A DNA stretch of 64,000 nucleotides from Sipunculus nudus. Taxonomy: Eukaryota > Annelida > Sipuncula > Golfingiida > Sipunculidae. The stretch spans positions 15,403,601 through 15,467,600 of the forward strand of contig CM049319.1 in the NCBI GenBank assembly GCA_026874595.1, written 5' to 3'. This document shows, piece after piece, positions 1-11,486 of the stretch (position 1 is the first letter of the stretch; each line of letters begins with the position of its first letter). The notes under the pieces were generated by a model. That model searched no databases. It was not told the DNA's origin and saw nothing but the letters and a program-made list of their open reading frames with translations. Both the position numbers and the translations under genes were made by a program.

Positions 1-555
1 AAAATGATTCTCAAACACATGGATAAAACAAACAATCACCTTATTTTCAAAATTTTGTAGGTTGGCCACACATGTTGAACTGAAGCTTTCCATTCTCAAC
101 AGGATCTTTAAGTTTGGCAAAAGGTCAACCACATACACGCCTCCATTTTGGTTAATACGTTCAATTTCATCTGTGACCAGACTTAAAATCCATTCCAGAG
201 TGATGTGCTCAGGGTTTTCCTGTGAATATATGGGAATAAACATACTCCTTTGTATATATTATGAATATCCATTTTGTAACATATGTATGACAATCATTGA
301 AAAGCTGAACTCCTATTATCAACCTGAGGTCTCTGCATTTTTTCATTTAATCAGTTGCCATAATGGATCACAAAGTTTTGCACATAATTTGGACTTTGTG
401 ATAAGAAATGTATGCTTTCTTTAAAATCATGAAAGGATACTCTTACTAGGTGCTAAAAAATGTGTATCTTTTAAAAAATAAAATTATTTTTAATTGTTAC
501 AAAATCATGTTCAATTATGAAAAAAGTTGAACAAGAACTCCGCAAACGTGCATAA
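1..555. other. AT-rich non-coding sequence
   Basis: I see no gene, RNA or recognised repeat here. A 120-residue open frame (62-424, plus) has no recognisable domain and no plausible splice context, so I treat it as chance. Confidence 0.5.
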
Positions 556-559
556 TAGG

Positions 560-1040
560 CCCGTTTTATGTCTTGTGACCTCTGACCTCATTAAATATGA
601 GTGAATTTTGCTAAGAATTAAATTCAGGGGAGAAACTATATAGATTAATATTTATACTGAGTTTCCTGAAAATACATAAGAATTTTATTAAGAACCCAAG
701 GTGCCACCAAAGTCTGATGACCTCAGAACCATTAAATATGCGTGGATTCTGCTGAATACAGAACCGAGGCTAGGTATTTTACTGATTAATTTTTCTTTTG
801 AGTTTTATCAATATCCATCATATTCCCCATTAGTTACTGTGGCGACAGTCAACAAAATAGCCTACTGACCTCTGACTTGATTAAATATGCGCAAATTTTG
901 CCCATAATCAAACTGGAGCAAGATAATCTATTAGTAGGTAGTTATGGCGAGTTTCTTGTAAATCCATCAAAGCCCAGGTAAGTCGTCGCAGTGACACTTA
1001 AAGTTAGGACGGACAGCGGGTATACCATAATACCTTATAT
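560..1040. repeat. Family E tandem-module repeat, copy 1
   Basis: Three modules of about 140-150 bp, each starting with a version of TGACCTCTGACCT followed by CATTAAATATG (near 576, 719 and 866), then 'aatccatcaa...taagtc.ccacagtg' segments. The copy ends in a short GGACGGACAG stretch and GGTATACCATAAT. The same layout recurs at 2770-3400 and 10435-10790. The tandem core plus an ACGG-type tail resembles bivalve pearl-like elements. The outer boundaries are not sharply defined. The module structure is seen directly; the class is inferred. Confidence 0.7.
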
Positions 1041-1069
1041 ACATCTTGTATAGACAGGCATATAAAAAT

Positions 1070-1957
1070 ATGTATATTACCAGAGAGAACACTGTACCTG
1101 GTTTAAAATAAGGTACTTTATTGGAACTATAATGAATGATTTAGGTTTGACTGATTTAGAAATATGGGTTTTTGCCAACTCTGCTACTTTAAATTACAAC
1201 CAGTGGTCAGAGGATGCACAGTGACTCCATTTAAGTACTGCTGTTGTAACAAACATATTTTTACCCCTAAAAAGTGTTGAAATGGAACATACTAATTGAT
1301 CATTAGAAGCCCCCTTTAGTCGGGCAGTTTTATGATGGCGTCAGCTTTAATGGGCTATAACTAAAGGCAGGAAGATGTGTTTATTTCGGATAAAAAAGTG
1401 TTGTCAGAGATAACATGTAATGAGAAATGCTGGCCATAAATTTATTTGACAGGAATCAACAGATTTGTCACAATTTCTTGGCATATTCTCAGTATGTGAC
1501 AGATAAAACGATTAACAGAAATGTGAAGATAGAATTTTGTTAATTATACAAATTATAATTTTGAATAATCTACCTTATGACGACAATCAAAATGTAAAGT
1601 ATTTATGGTACTACTTTTCTAATATGTATGGTATCTAGTGTTGACTGATAAGACTTTTCACTTAGCTCTATCATGAACAAAAAACCCATACTTTTCTTTT
1701 AATGAATGCTGTTTATTTTCTGCAAATAAACTTACTAGTGTTAAGAACCATTTGTAATTATCATGTTTGATGACTGAAAAGGCAAATGGCTGATCGATTA
1801 TAATAATCAATTGTGAGATTTTTTCATTAACTATCACTCTATTTGTTGTAACTGGTCTTAAATTATCTATGTAACAGTACATACTACATGGAGATTAAAA
1901 TGTAATTAAAGAATGATAATTCTTGAATTTATACAATAAAGAGAAAAGAATATTCAC
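1070..1957. other. Putative intron downstream of the kinase-like exon
   Basis: AT-rich sequence on the 3' side (minus strand) of the exon at 1958-2118. No following exon is convincing within the first 1.9 kb of the window. The minus-strand frame at 1658-1882 has no recognisable family signature. Confidence 0.4.
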
Positions 1958-2118
1958 CCTGACAAAATCTTGTACTTCTTTGCTTGTCTGCAGGGAGACT
2001 ATATTCTGAACTTTTTTGGGAAGTTCCCTCAGGATCAGGTTCTCTGCACGTATGAAGGAAAATCCATACGAATTCGTCAAATCATCAACGATGCGGCCCT
2101 TTTTAGACCCTGGCCCAC
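1958..2118 (-). CDS. Internal exon of an adenylate-kinase-like (NMP kinase family) protein
   Basis: On the minus strand a pyrimidine-rich acceptor (TTTTTCTGTTGCAG, AG at 2120-2119) is followed by a 161-nt open exon and a GTGAAT donor (2957-type position: GT at 1957-1956). The exon starts with the last two bases of a split codon (phase 1 intron), then has 53 codons and ends on a codon boundary. The peptide begins GPGSKKGR; with the split codon probably Gly this reads GGPGSKKGR, close to the GGPGSGKGT P-loop of adenylate and UMP/CMP kinases. It continues with YGFSFIRAENLILRE, which matches the layout of the family's 'YGF.H.S.GDLLR.E' segment after the P-loop. The Walker lysine is kept, but the preceding Gly is Lys and the following Thr is Arg, so catalysis may be weak or lost. 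That pattern suits a degenerate domain of a multi-domain adenylate kinase (AK5-like proteins are one possibility). No neighbouring exon of the gene could be identified. The family assignment rests on recognition by eye. Confidence 0.72.
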
Positions 2119-2120
2119 CT

Positions 2121-2769
2121 GCAACAGAAAAATAAGAAATTTAATTACAATATTTGAGGTCATTATATCAGACACTATCCTGAAATCAGGTCAATATAGT
2201 CATTATAAGATCACACACTGCAATCCTCGGATGACAGGTCACTGGGTAATTATGCATCCAGGAAAATATAAAATGGAAATTTAGTACTGCTTTGCTCACC
2301 AGATGGGAGCACACAGGCACACCTCCCTGGGAATCATTCACTCATGGCATATACTGTACAGCATAATTTTATTACAGAAACATTGACTATGAACTGTACA
2401 GGAATCAAAATTAGAGAATGTTATGAGTGTATTTTCAGTTCACTCTGAAATCTAAATTTGATTCTTTCACAGCAGCAGCATGAATAAAGTATATTTTCAG
2501 CATGAATCCAACATGTTTAAGTGGTTACAGTATTAAAATTAAGCCACAATAAGCAAATTACCTACAGCATGATTCCAGTATAATTGTTGTCCAACAGTAT
2601 ATGATATAATGATAAAAATTTGCTATTTTCTATTGAGAGTGTCACTGTGCTCCTTGAAAATTTAAATGATTATTTGATGCTTCCCAGTCAACAGATGGCA
2701 GCCCTTACACCCTTAGTGTATCACAGGTTTTGTACAGAAAACATCAGGATATGACAAGAGCACAGCCAA
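2121..2769. other. Putative intron upstream of the kinase-like exon
   Basis: AT-rich sequence with no coding signal. The exon that should precede 2118 on the minus strand must end one base into a codon. I could not find such an exon here or with confidence elsewhere in the window. Confidence 0.4.
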
Positions 2770-3400
2770 TGGATAATATGCTTGTTGCATATTTTGTGAC
2801 CTCTGACCTCATTAGATATGTATGAATTTAATGAGAATGTAATTCAGATGAAAAACTGTATTGGTTAATACTCATCTTAAGTTATATGAAAATCCATCAA
2901 ATTTTTGGTAAGTCAGGGTAGTACCATGGAAGTGTTGTGACCTCTGACCTCATTAAATATGCATACATTTTGCTGAGAATTTGAGGTGTGAAACTCTATT
3001 GGTAAATTTGTATAATCTATTTAATGAAAACCCATAGGTTTTTTTAGTAAGTCACCATGGTGCCTCTAAAATTTGGTTACCTCTGACATTAATTAAGGAT
3101 GGCAAGATATATTATTGATTAACATTTCTATTGAGCTTTATCAAATTCATTATATTCCTCTTAAGTTATCGCAGCGACATCACAAAGTAGCCTAGTAACC
3201 TCTGACCTTATTAAATATGCACAGATATTGCCCTTAATCAAATTCAGGTGAGATAATCTATTGGTAAATAGTTATGGAGAGTTTCTCGTAAATCCATCAA
3301 AGCCCCTGTAAGTTATCACAGTGACACTAAAAGTTAATTGACAGATGGAGGAACAGACAGATAAATGATGGGTATACCATAATGTCCTGTCATAAACGAG
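2770..3400. repeat. Family E tandem-module repeat, copy 2
   Basis: Four modules marked by TGACCTCTGACCT or a variant at 2797, 2938, about 3079 and 3195. The first two are exact. As in copy 1 it ends with 'gttatcacagtgacactaaaagtt', a short ACAG/ACGG-like stretch and GGTATACCATAAT. It lies about 650 bp from the kinase-like exon. Confidence 0.7.
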
Positions 3401-3471
3401 TGTTTAAAAATGCTTGATGGCTGATTGCAGTCAGAAAAGATAGTAAAATAGTAATAACATAAGGAAGAAGA

Positions 3472-6081
3472 ACAAGGGACCTATGGGTCACGACGCTCAG
3501 CTGTTATATATAATAAAAAAATATGATTTAGAAATGAGGCACATGCTGGTTTTGTGTGGTAATAAGTATAAGCTGTATTATGAGTTGTTGTTGTTAAGCT
3601 TATGTATGATTTTGATAGTACCTTTGGAGACAGAGAAGAGAATTGATTTCATTTATTTTATTAACAAATGGAGTACTATTGTCACACAGATTTTGACTTG
3701 GCCATATAACTTATAAGCAGAACATATTATATAAGAGTTTAACTATTTATTAAAAAAAATTTTAAATATTGTCCCAGATATAATTTTTATTAAAAATAAT
3801 AAGAGAATCGTATGATTTTTAAAATGAAATATAACTGAAATGATTATTAAAATAATATTGAAGAATATATTCATGAATGCATTCATGAATACATTTGGAA
3901 AGTATTTGCACTGGTATTCATATACTTTCATTTTTTCCTGAATTCCCATTCTTTATGCAAGAAATTTTATAATGGAGTACATATTCATTATCATATTTAA
4001 ATACAATTGCAAAGTATTCCCACCATGTCTGGTATTTATTCAGTTTTCACCAAACAATGGTGTTGAGAATCCAGAATGTACAAAATTCACACATTTAAAT
4101 AATGATCATAAGTATCTGGTTTTATGGCTTTTATTTATATTTAAAAAAAATAAATGTGATATGTTTATTTTGGACTAATTTCACATCAATGTACACACTA
4201 GACACAGTAGGAATCTAGATTAATATTATCAACTGCATCTTTGTCTATCATTAATTTCCTTCATATGATCCCTAATGATTAGTAATGAATAATATGATTT
4301 ACTTTTTTATTATTAAAATTGAACTGAAAAATGCCATAGGTGACTGCATGGTGTTATTTGGAATACGTGACATTCTATCCATCAATACAAGATTCTTATA
4401 TCATCAGTAACTGCAAGTTATTTCCCTATTAATATAAACTAACAAATTCCTTTTCTATTTTTCTTTAATTTGTTATTAAAAACCAATAAAAATTGATTAA
4501 TTTATTGTTATGTTGTTGGTTAAAACTACTTGATGAGTTGGGTTGGACACCTGGATCAACTGTGGCTGGCCACAAGCTGCCTTGCTGCCCCGGTATCTGC
4601 CTCGCCTCAAGCGTGCATAATTTGCTGAAAGTTCAACAAGGTCAACATACAGGTGACTCAAGAGTGGCTGGAGAGAGCCAAGGTCTGACATGGTCTCATA
4701 AAAACATTAATAAAAGCTACAATTTTTGGCCAATTTCTTTCAGCTTTCTAAACTAAAAAGCTGAAATCCTTGTGTGTGCATGATATGACAAATATATAAA
4801 CAGAGCTCACATTAAACAAAAGTGAAATGGTCAAAGTTGGGCAAAATTTAAGGTACTAATTTTATATTTATACTAATAACTTATAAAATTTTAAAAATTC
4901 AGAACTAATTTTTGGTATTCAATTGAATCTTGATTAAATAATCTTACATCCCTGACAAAAAATCTCTAGCTTCAGCAAGCCCCTTGTTAAGGGAGTAAAT
5001 ATATTTCTTGATTTTTTACAAAGTGCATTATGTTTGGGCCCATAACTTAAAACAATTACGCAATACTGACATCATTTCTGGCATGTGCACAGAGAATGTA
5101 TTGAAAAACATGTATATTATATATGATTAAAGTCAGATCAGTGGTTTTGATATTAGGCAGTATTGAAGTGTAATAACGGGTTTTTAATTGAAAAATGAAT
5201 AATTTCATTAATATCTCAAAAGTATTAAGTCCTAGTGACCAAATTCTGGGCATGGTAGGGAATTTTAGAGACATCTAATTGTATGCCAAATTTTAGGAAC
5301 TGAGAGCTTAAGCTGGGGAGCTGAGCTCTTGCAAACTGCATAACACTAGCCTGATGTAAACAATATGTTACATGGTGCTTGAAAACTTGAATAAAATCTA
5401 CAGTTTTTGATCAACTGGTTTCAAATTTTTGGTGTTAACAGACAAAATGCTAACGAAAAACATGCTGAGAAAATTAAATCCACAGTACTTACAGGAAAAA
5501 AATGTGCCATGGTCAAAGTTAGGCAAAATTTAAGGTACCAATTTTTTGTTTTTGCTAATATTTTAAAAAAATTAAAAGATTTTGATCTAATTTTGGGTAT
5601 ACAATTTAATTTTGATTAATTAAAGTTATATTACTTGAAAAAAAGTCCATAGCTTTAACAAGTTTTGTGTTAAGTGATCAAATATCTTTCCTGATTTTTT
5701 ACAAAATGCATTATGTTCTGGCCCATAACTTTCTTAAATTATATAATACAGACATAATTTCAAACATGTACATAGGAACTATATAGAGGAATATTTATGG
5801 TAAATATGAGGAAAAACAGATGAGTGGTTTTGATATTAAAGTGTGAAAATAGGTTTTTAATAAAAAATTGAGGTTTTTCCTTAATTTCTCAAAGGAACAA
5901 AGTCGCAAAGACCCAGTTTTCGGCTTGGTAGGAGATCTTGGGGACAGCTAACATTATGCCAAATTTTGGATTCCTAAGTCTTACAGTTTCAAAACGTGCC
6001 ACATCTACGGACGGACGGACGGACGACGGACAATGGACCACGACTATAGCTCAGATGACTTATAGTCAGCTGAGCTAAAAA
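3472..6081 (+). mobile_element. Family B pearl-like (HINE-type) element, copy 1
   Basis: Head: ACAAGGGACCTATGGGTCAC then GCTCAGCTG. Tail (6003-6081): a run of GACG units, then a hairpin (AGCTCAG...CTGAGCT with inner TGACT/AGTCA) and a short A run. The body holds two diverged tandem modules about 680 bp apart, each with 'catggtcaaagttgggcaaaatttaaggta' (near 4827 and 5509) followed by 'ttacaaagtgcattatgtt.gggcccataac'. The head and tail share the inverted 10-mer GCTCAGCTGA/TCAGCTGAGC. The architecture fits pearl-type elements of bivalves: tandem core plus ACGG microsatellite beside one end. No protein-coding capacity. It aligns end to end with 11487-14571. Confidence 0.75.
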
Positions 6082-6164
6082 CTGAAGGGTCCTGTTCCTG
6101 TGTCATGTCTATTAACTAAAGATAATTCAATGAAACTTTAGTGACAACAGGCCAGAAAAAAATC

Positions 6165-6330
6165 CCTCTGCACACAGGCTGTTTGATTTGTTCATATCAA
6201 CATGTTTATAACATGTGGGGGACCCACCAAAATAATCAAATCACATTAAAAAAGAGCATCTGGTGGCAAGTCAGAGGAATGAGAGTTTTCAAAAGTGCAT
6301 TTTTGCAAGAAATGACCTTTTTCACTTCCG
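6165..6330. repeat. Dispersed repeat family G, copy 1
   Basis: Segments 'tttgttcatatcaacatg', 'catgtggggga', 'catctggtggcaagtcag' and 'gagttttcaaaagtgcatttttgca' are matched in the same order at 56125-56290. The class is unknown. The match was found by eye and the boundaries are approximate. Confidence 0.55.
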
Positions 6331-8809
6331 CAAATATGCAACCAACCACTTTAGATCATGTAGTTTTTCTGTTTGTCAACACTGGCAGTCTGGCATATGT
6401 ACCATGTTCACGAACAGCCTGCAGATAATCAAACTCATAAATCCATCCCAGAGGTATTATTAGAACTGTTCTTAATATTAATTGCATACAATTCATTAAT
6501 ATGTTGCTTTAAGTTGTATAAGCACTAGTTTCTGTAAAATACACACTTGCATAATCCTTACTAATGTGGCTGACATAAACAGACCAAGGATTTTATCATT
6601 GCTCACAGAATGCACGTTTACTACTTCCTATTTTTAGAAATTAATTTCCAGTGACATTTAAGAATCTAAAAGGAATTAAAAAAATAACATCCCATTATTA
6701 AATGAAGGTTATTTGAATCTTAATGGGCAATTTGTCAAGAATCTGCACATTCAGGCTTAAAATGGTAGAAATCAACACTAATGATGCTGAGATATGTCAG
6801 CTAAATTAATGACATTCATTCACGAGTCACATAAAGAATTAATAATTAAGGTTACTGATAAAACAAACACAATCAATATGTCAAACTCTAAGGTCATCCG
6901 TCTAATGGGCTACTATTAGTTTAAAAGAGCTGCACCCTGAATGGTAAAAGCATTTATTATTTATTTTTAATATAAGTGCATGAACTTGCACAGGTTAAAA
7001 AAATTCCAATCATCTTTTAAAAGGAGATTGTTTTAAAGGCAAAAATCTATTGATTCCAAAAATATAAAATATTAATGGTGTAGTTTAGCTGGATTTATTT
7101 TTTTTTCCACAGGCAATTAATTGTATTTTAGACATTGTTATTATTTTTTTCTGATAGCTCTTGATTTTATGTACACAAAAATAAGGGCTTTACATGGAGG
7201 AATAAGATATCATGAACAGGATCAAATTTAGTATACAACAGTCTCTGGGTATTGTTTATACCATGACATCAATGACTTCATGAATAATGTGACTACCAAC
7301 AATCAAATATTGTAGCAAATAAAACACATCACCACAACCACTGCACTACACAATTAAATTTTTTCAATATATGACTCTTATTTTTTTATATGCGAATAAC
7401 TCTTCTAAAATATTGTGTAATTATAATATTTGCAATACAAAACCCCCTAAACTACACCTTTGGCCATAAACTTGAAAATGTTATGAAAAACGTCTGCCCA
7501 AAACATAGAGCTATGCCTTGTAGCTACAGACTGTTAACAGACAGAAAGACAGACATACGCACTGATCTAACAACATAATAGTCTCTCTGAATATGTACTC
7601 TTATATTATAATTACATCACAACAGAGAGCAAGGTTTTAAGTGTGTGAAACAGGAATTCTGAATTAAAGATACCATATACATCTTAACCAGTAAACAGTT
7701 TAATAAATTTGTCTTGATGTTATAAGGAGTTCACTGTATGAATATATGTAAAATACCCACTTAAAGAAATATTTCAAAGTTGGGCTTGAGAAAATCCAGG
7801 ATAAAAAGTCACTCAAGGGGAAAGGCAAAAAGGTTATGAAAAGTAACATAGATTAAAAGGGGATAATTTGCATGTTTGGGTAGGAAAAACAGTCGCAGGG
7901 AGAAACATCACAATTAAGGATAAGAAAGACTTTATATGATAAATGTGCGAGACTTAACAATAAATTCATTATTTTATATTATAAAATAAACTGAATATAA
8001 AGCAACTTACAAATGGGAAAGACTGTTTTCCCCCAATGGTTTTCTTCTAAAATGTACCAAATTCTGTTTATTTGGGGTTATTAAATGTGCTTTTGAGTCA
8101 CTGCCAATGAAGAAATAGACTTGATTGAGTACCATCAGCTTTCCTGCAAAGAACCTGGAGAATAATACAAGAATGGGACAGAATTAAACAGTCTTTTGCA
8201 TTTTGCTTGGCATGGAGGCTTGAGCCTCGCAGAACAGACAGTGCCACAATGTGATTATATTGTAAGTAATAAATAATAATCTGGTAATCTGGTTATTCTG
8301 GCTTTCAATTCCTGGAACTTTTGTTAAAGCAGGACAACAAGTGACATATTTCTGTTGTGCTCTGGAATTGTATTATATATTAAAGCTGGAGAACATGTGG
8401 CTAAATGGTTTTAGTAAGCGTATTTATATAGCTGGTGTGTCAATTAATTGATTATATTGACAAATTTGTAGTTTTCTTTCATGACTGATAAGATTAGTTG
8501 CATTTTTGCTTTTTTCATCACAAAAAATTATGTTTATACCTCAAAGCAAGTCATATTACCCAGAAAACAATATTCCAACCCTCTCAGAGCAATGAGAATG
8601 ATGGGACGGGACACAGAGAAGCAAACATAATTAAAACTGTGCCTTGTACAGAGATCAAATGTCAACAATATGGCTGTTACCATCATCTGTAGGCATGATG
8701 CACAAGTCAAACTGAATTTACAGAGTTAAAATTTCAATTAATTTATCACTAGTCTTTTTCTTTTGATTATCATGCATGATTTTCTAACTGTTCCTAAAAT
8801 GAGTACATG
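6331..8809. other. AT-rich non-coding sequence
   Basis: No gene or recognisable repeat seen in about 2.5 kb. The short frames at 7390-7578 and 8498-8692 show no conserved features. Confidence 0.45.
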
Positions 8810-8990
8810 CAGTAAAACCTCAAATAATGACCACCTCTGTTTAGGGAACACCTGAAAATAACATCCACTTGTTCATGGTCCAGATCAGTTTTGCTTTTTT
8901 ATCTAAGACCTCACTCAGATGACCACCTTGAAAATGTGTCCTTTTTATTGAGGTCCCATTGGTGGTCGTAATTTCAGGGTTTTTTACAGT
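8810..8990. mobile_element. Short MITE-like element with terminal inverted repeats
   Basis: The left end CAGTAAAACCTC...AATGACCACC is mirrored at the right end by GGTGGTCGTAATTTCAGGGT then TTTTTACAG. The CAGTAAAACC start resembles the ends of pogo/Tigger-type non-autonomous elements. A TA target duplication is not evident. A related GACCACC-type sequence is at 22807-23400. Confidence 0.6.
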
Positions 8991-10434
8991 GTGAAATAAA
9001 AACAAAAGGGAATGCTACTGGTTTTTACACCTGGTGGGGGAATTTGGTACTATTGAAACCTGTGGATTAGTAGACACAGAAGAATTTTGATTAATTTGTG
9101 CTGGATAGGAATAACATATTGACAGTGGTATTCATTCCCAGAGGTTTACTTAAGATTTCAGTCTGATTCCAGGACCTGGCACTTGTAAGAAGAAGCTAGA
9201 TATATATTATATACACAAGAAAAGAGCAAATGGATTTTCAGACAGCACATTAAATATCATCAGAAACAATTTTCTATAAAGCATTCGAAAATGTAATATA
9301 CCATTCCCAGACTCCTGAGAAAACCAATTTCATAACCACTTAGAAGACAGGGCCTTCAGTAATGGACGACCAATTTTTTTACTTGCTGTACACACTCTGA
9401 ACATCAATTTACACTGAATTTTCCTCAGTAGACACAGACTGTTATTTAGCGAGCTTTTACGTAGATATGTATGACATTTGAAAAGAGTATGGTAATGGCA
9501 GTAATTAACCCGCAAGGGTGATTTACAGCGACTGTTCAATATGAGTCAAAATGTCAGCACGTAGCCATGGCAACTCACATATATAAATCTCAAAGGTTTA
9601 TATGTTGTAGCTTTCAGCCATCCATATTATCAGAAATTTAAGGTATACGGTTTATCAAGGATGAGTAGTGACAAATGTGGTTCTTTTAAACAGTAATATA
9701 TACATATTAAACTCATAAATTTTTCTGCTCTTTACAGGTGCACTCCAGGGTTGAGTCATATGAATATGTGTCTAATTCTGCATTTAAATTTAACTGAAAA
9801 TCCATTTAAATGCAGAGCTAATTGCTGTTAAATTTGCAAATTTCAAAATACATTTAATAAGATAGAAATTTTTATTGTATTTGCATTTGCATTAGACGAA
9901 TGAACATTTTTAATTTATATTTAAATGCACCACTCACATCAGAACTCAAGCCAGTTCCCTAACTACAGCAACTGATCATAAACGAAGACCTTTTCACATT
10001 AATTTTTCTTTTTTTCTTGGTTATATATTTTTTTAATATCCTAACCACCTGTGTTTTAGTCAACTAGAGATTTCTTTAAGATTTGTATTACATCATTCCT
10101 GTGTATAAAGATACCACCTATAAGGGTTCTGTGTGATTTAGGTTTCATAGACCTAGCAGGGTCAGTTTACATTAGAGTTGATAGTGATAGTAAAGCTCAG
10201 AGTCATCTTTATGCTATTCAAACTTTTTCCCCACTATACAGCATTTCATTGATTTTTATTTAAGTTTAAATCCTAACCCGGTTAGAGGATCTGTATACCA
10301 AACATGCCATATTAATTAGAAGTAAATCTGTTTTTTTTAATGCTTTTGTGATAGTGTCACATAAAATGTAGATGTAAACACTGAATAAAATTTTTTTAAA
10401 AATATCAAAACATTGACCAAATATGACCAAAATA
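8991..10434. other. AT-rich non-coding sequence
   Basis: No gene seen. The region 9750-9930 is rich in 'catttaaat' type inverted words around 'tccatttaaatgcag', which could be a small foldback, but I cannot define an element. Confidence 0.4.
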
Positions 10435-10790
10435 AGAGGAAATGATTTGGTAAATATGTATAAGGAGTTTCATGAAAATCCACAGGATTTTTGTTAAGTC
10501 ACCACAGTGCCTCTAAAGTGCAATGACCTCTGACCTCATTAAATATGCGTGAATTTCTCTGGAAAAAGAACTTAGGCAATATTTTATTGATAAACATTTC
10601 TGATGAGTTTTATCTTTCATATTCTTTGTATATATGTGTGGATTTTGCCCATAATCAAACTCGGGAGAGATTATCTGTTGGTTAGCAGTTTAATGGTGAG
10701 TTTAGTGAAAATCCCTTTAAGCCATGCTAAGTAATCACAGTGACACTAAAAGTTGATGGGAGGACGGACATCATATGACGGGCATATAAA
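10435..10790. repeat. Family E tandem-module repeat, copy 3 (short)
   Basis: One exact TGACCTCTGACCT at 10524-10536 followed by CATTAAATATGCG. It then has the 'ttttgcccataatcaaactc' and 'taatcacagtgacactaaaagtt' segments and a short GGACGGACATC tail, in the same order as the copies at 560 and 2770. It has fewer modules than those copies. Confidence 0.65.
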
Positions 10791-11486
10791 AATTAAAATG
10801 TAATGTTGTGTAAATTACACATACATATACATCCTTTTTATTTGCAACTGAGACTGCATAAAAGGAATCGTCTTGTGCATACTCCAGCCCAAACCTTAAC
10901 TGCCTCAGCGTAAAAGTGAATTTTAGCTACAGTATTACAAAGGTACTTAACGTGAGGTTAAAAAATGTGAGGTTCTACTGTGTCCTGAAGATGAGAGGAT
11001 GTTGAAGGCTGGTTCCTAGAAAAGAGATGATTACTTGTTGCAAGACAAGTTGTTATACATCCTCTGACTTTGATCTGGTTGTTAAAATCCTGTACAACGG
11101 AAATGATGTCACAAGAAATCACAGAATCCTGCTCATAGTACAAGGCTAACAGAAATAGCACCAAGACTGGAACAAGGCAGCAATGTTAGATGTTTTTGCA
11201 CTTTGTACGTGGCTTGACATTAAATGTCTTCATAGTTCAAGTAAAATCTATAGCTTTCGGCTAACTGACATGAATTTTTACTTATATCCTCCAAAAATAT
11301 GTGATCACAGTCACAAACAAAAACATGTATGTTCCACATGTTGATCATTTTACTAAATATATTTAAATAAATGTTTGTTAGGAATATTTCTCTGTAGTTT
11401 ATGCAGAGATAAAAATACAGGTAATTTTAGATAGAGGTATTACAATATAATTTTGTTTCTCCCAGAAAGAATATGGCTAACTGAAT
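10791..11486. other. AT-rich non-coding sequence
   Basis: Nothing recognised. The minus frame at 10958-11164 has no family signature. Confidence 0.4.

Noticed and set aside
62-424. 120-residue plus-strand open frame
   Set aside because: No recognisable domain, no splice context and a composition typical of AT-rich chance frames.
1970-2284. Plus-strand frame overlapping the kinase-like exon
   Set aside because: Antisense shadow. The minus strand has the acceptor, the donor and the P-loop-like peptide.
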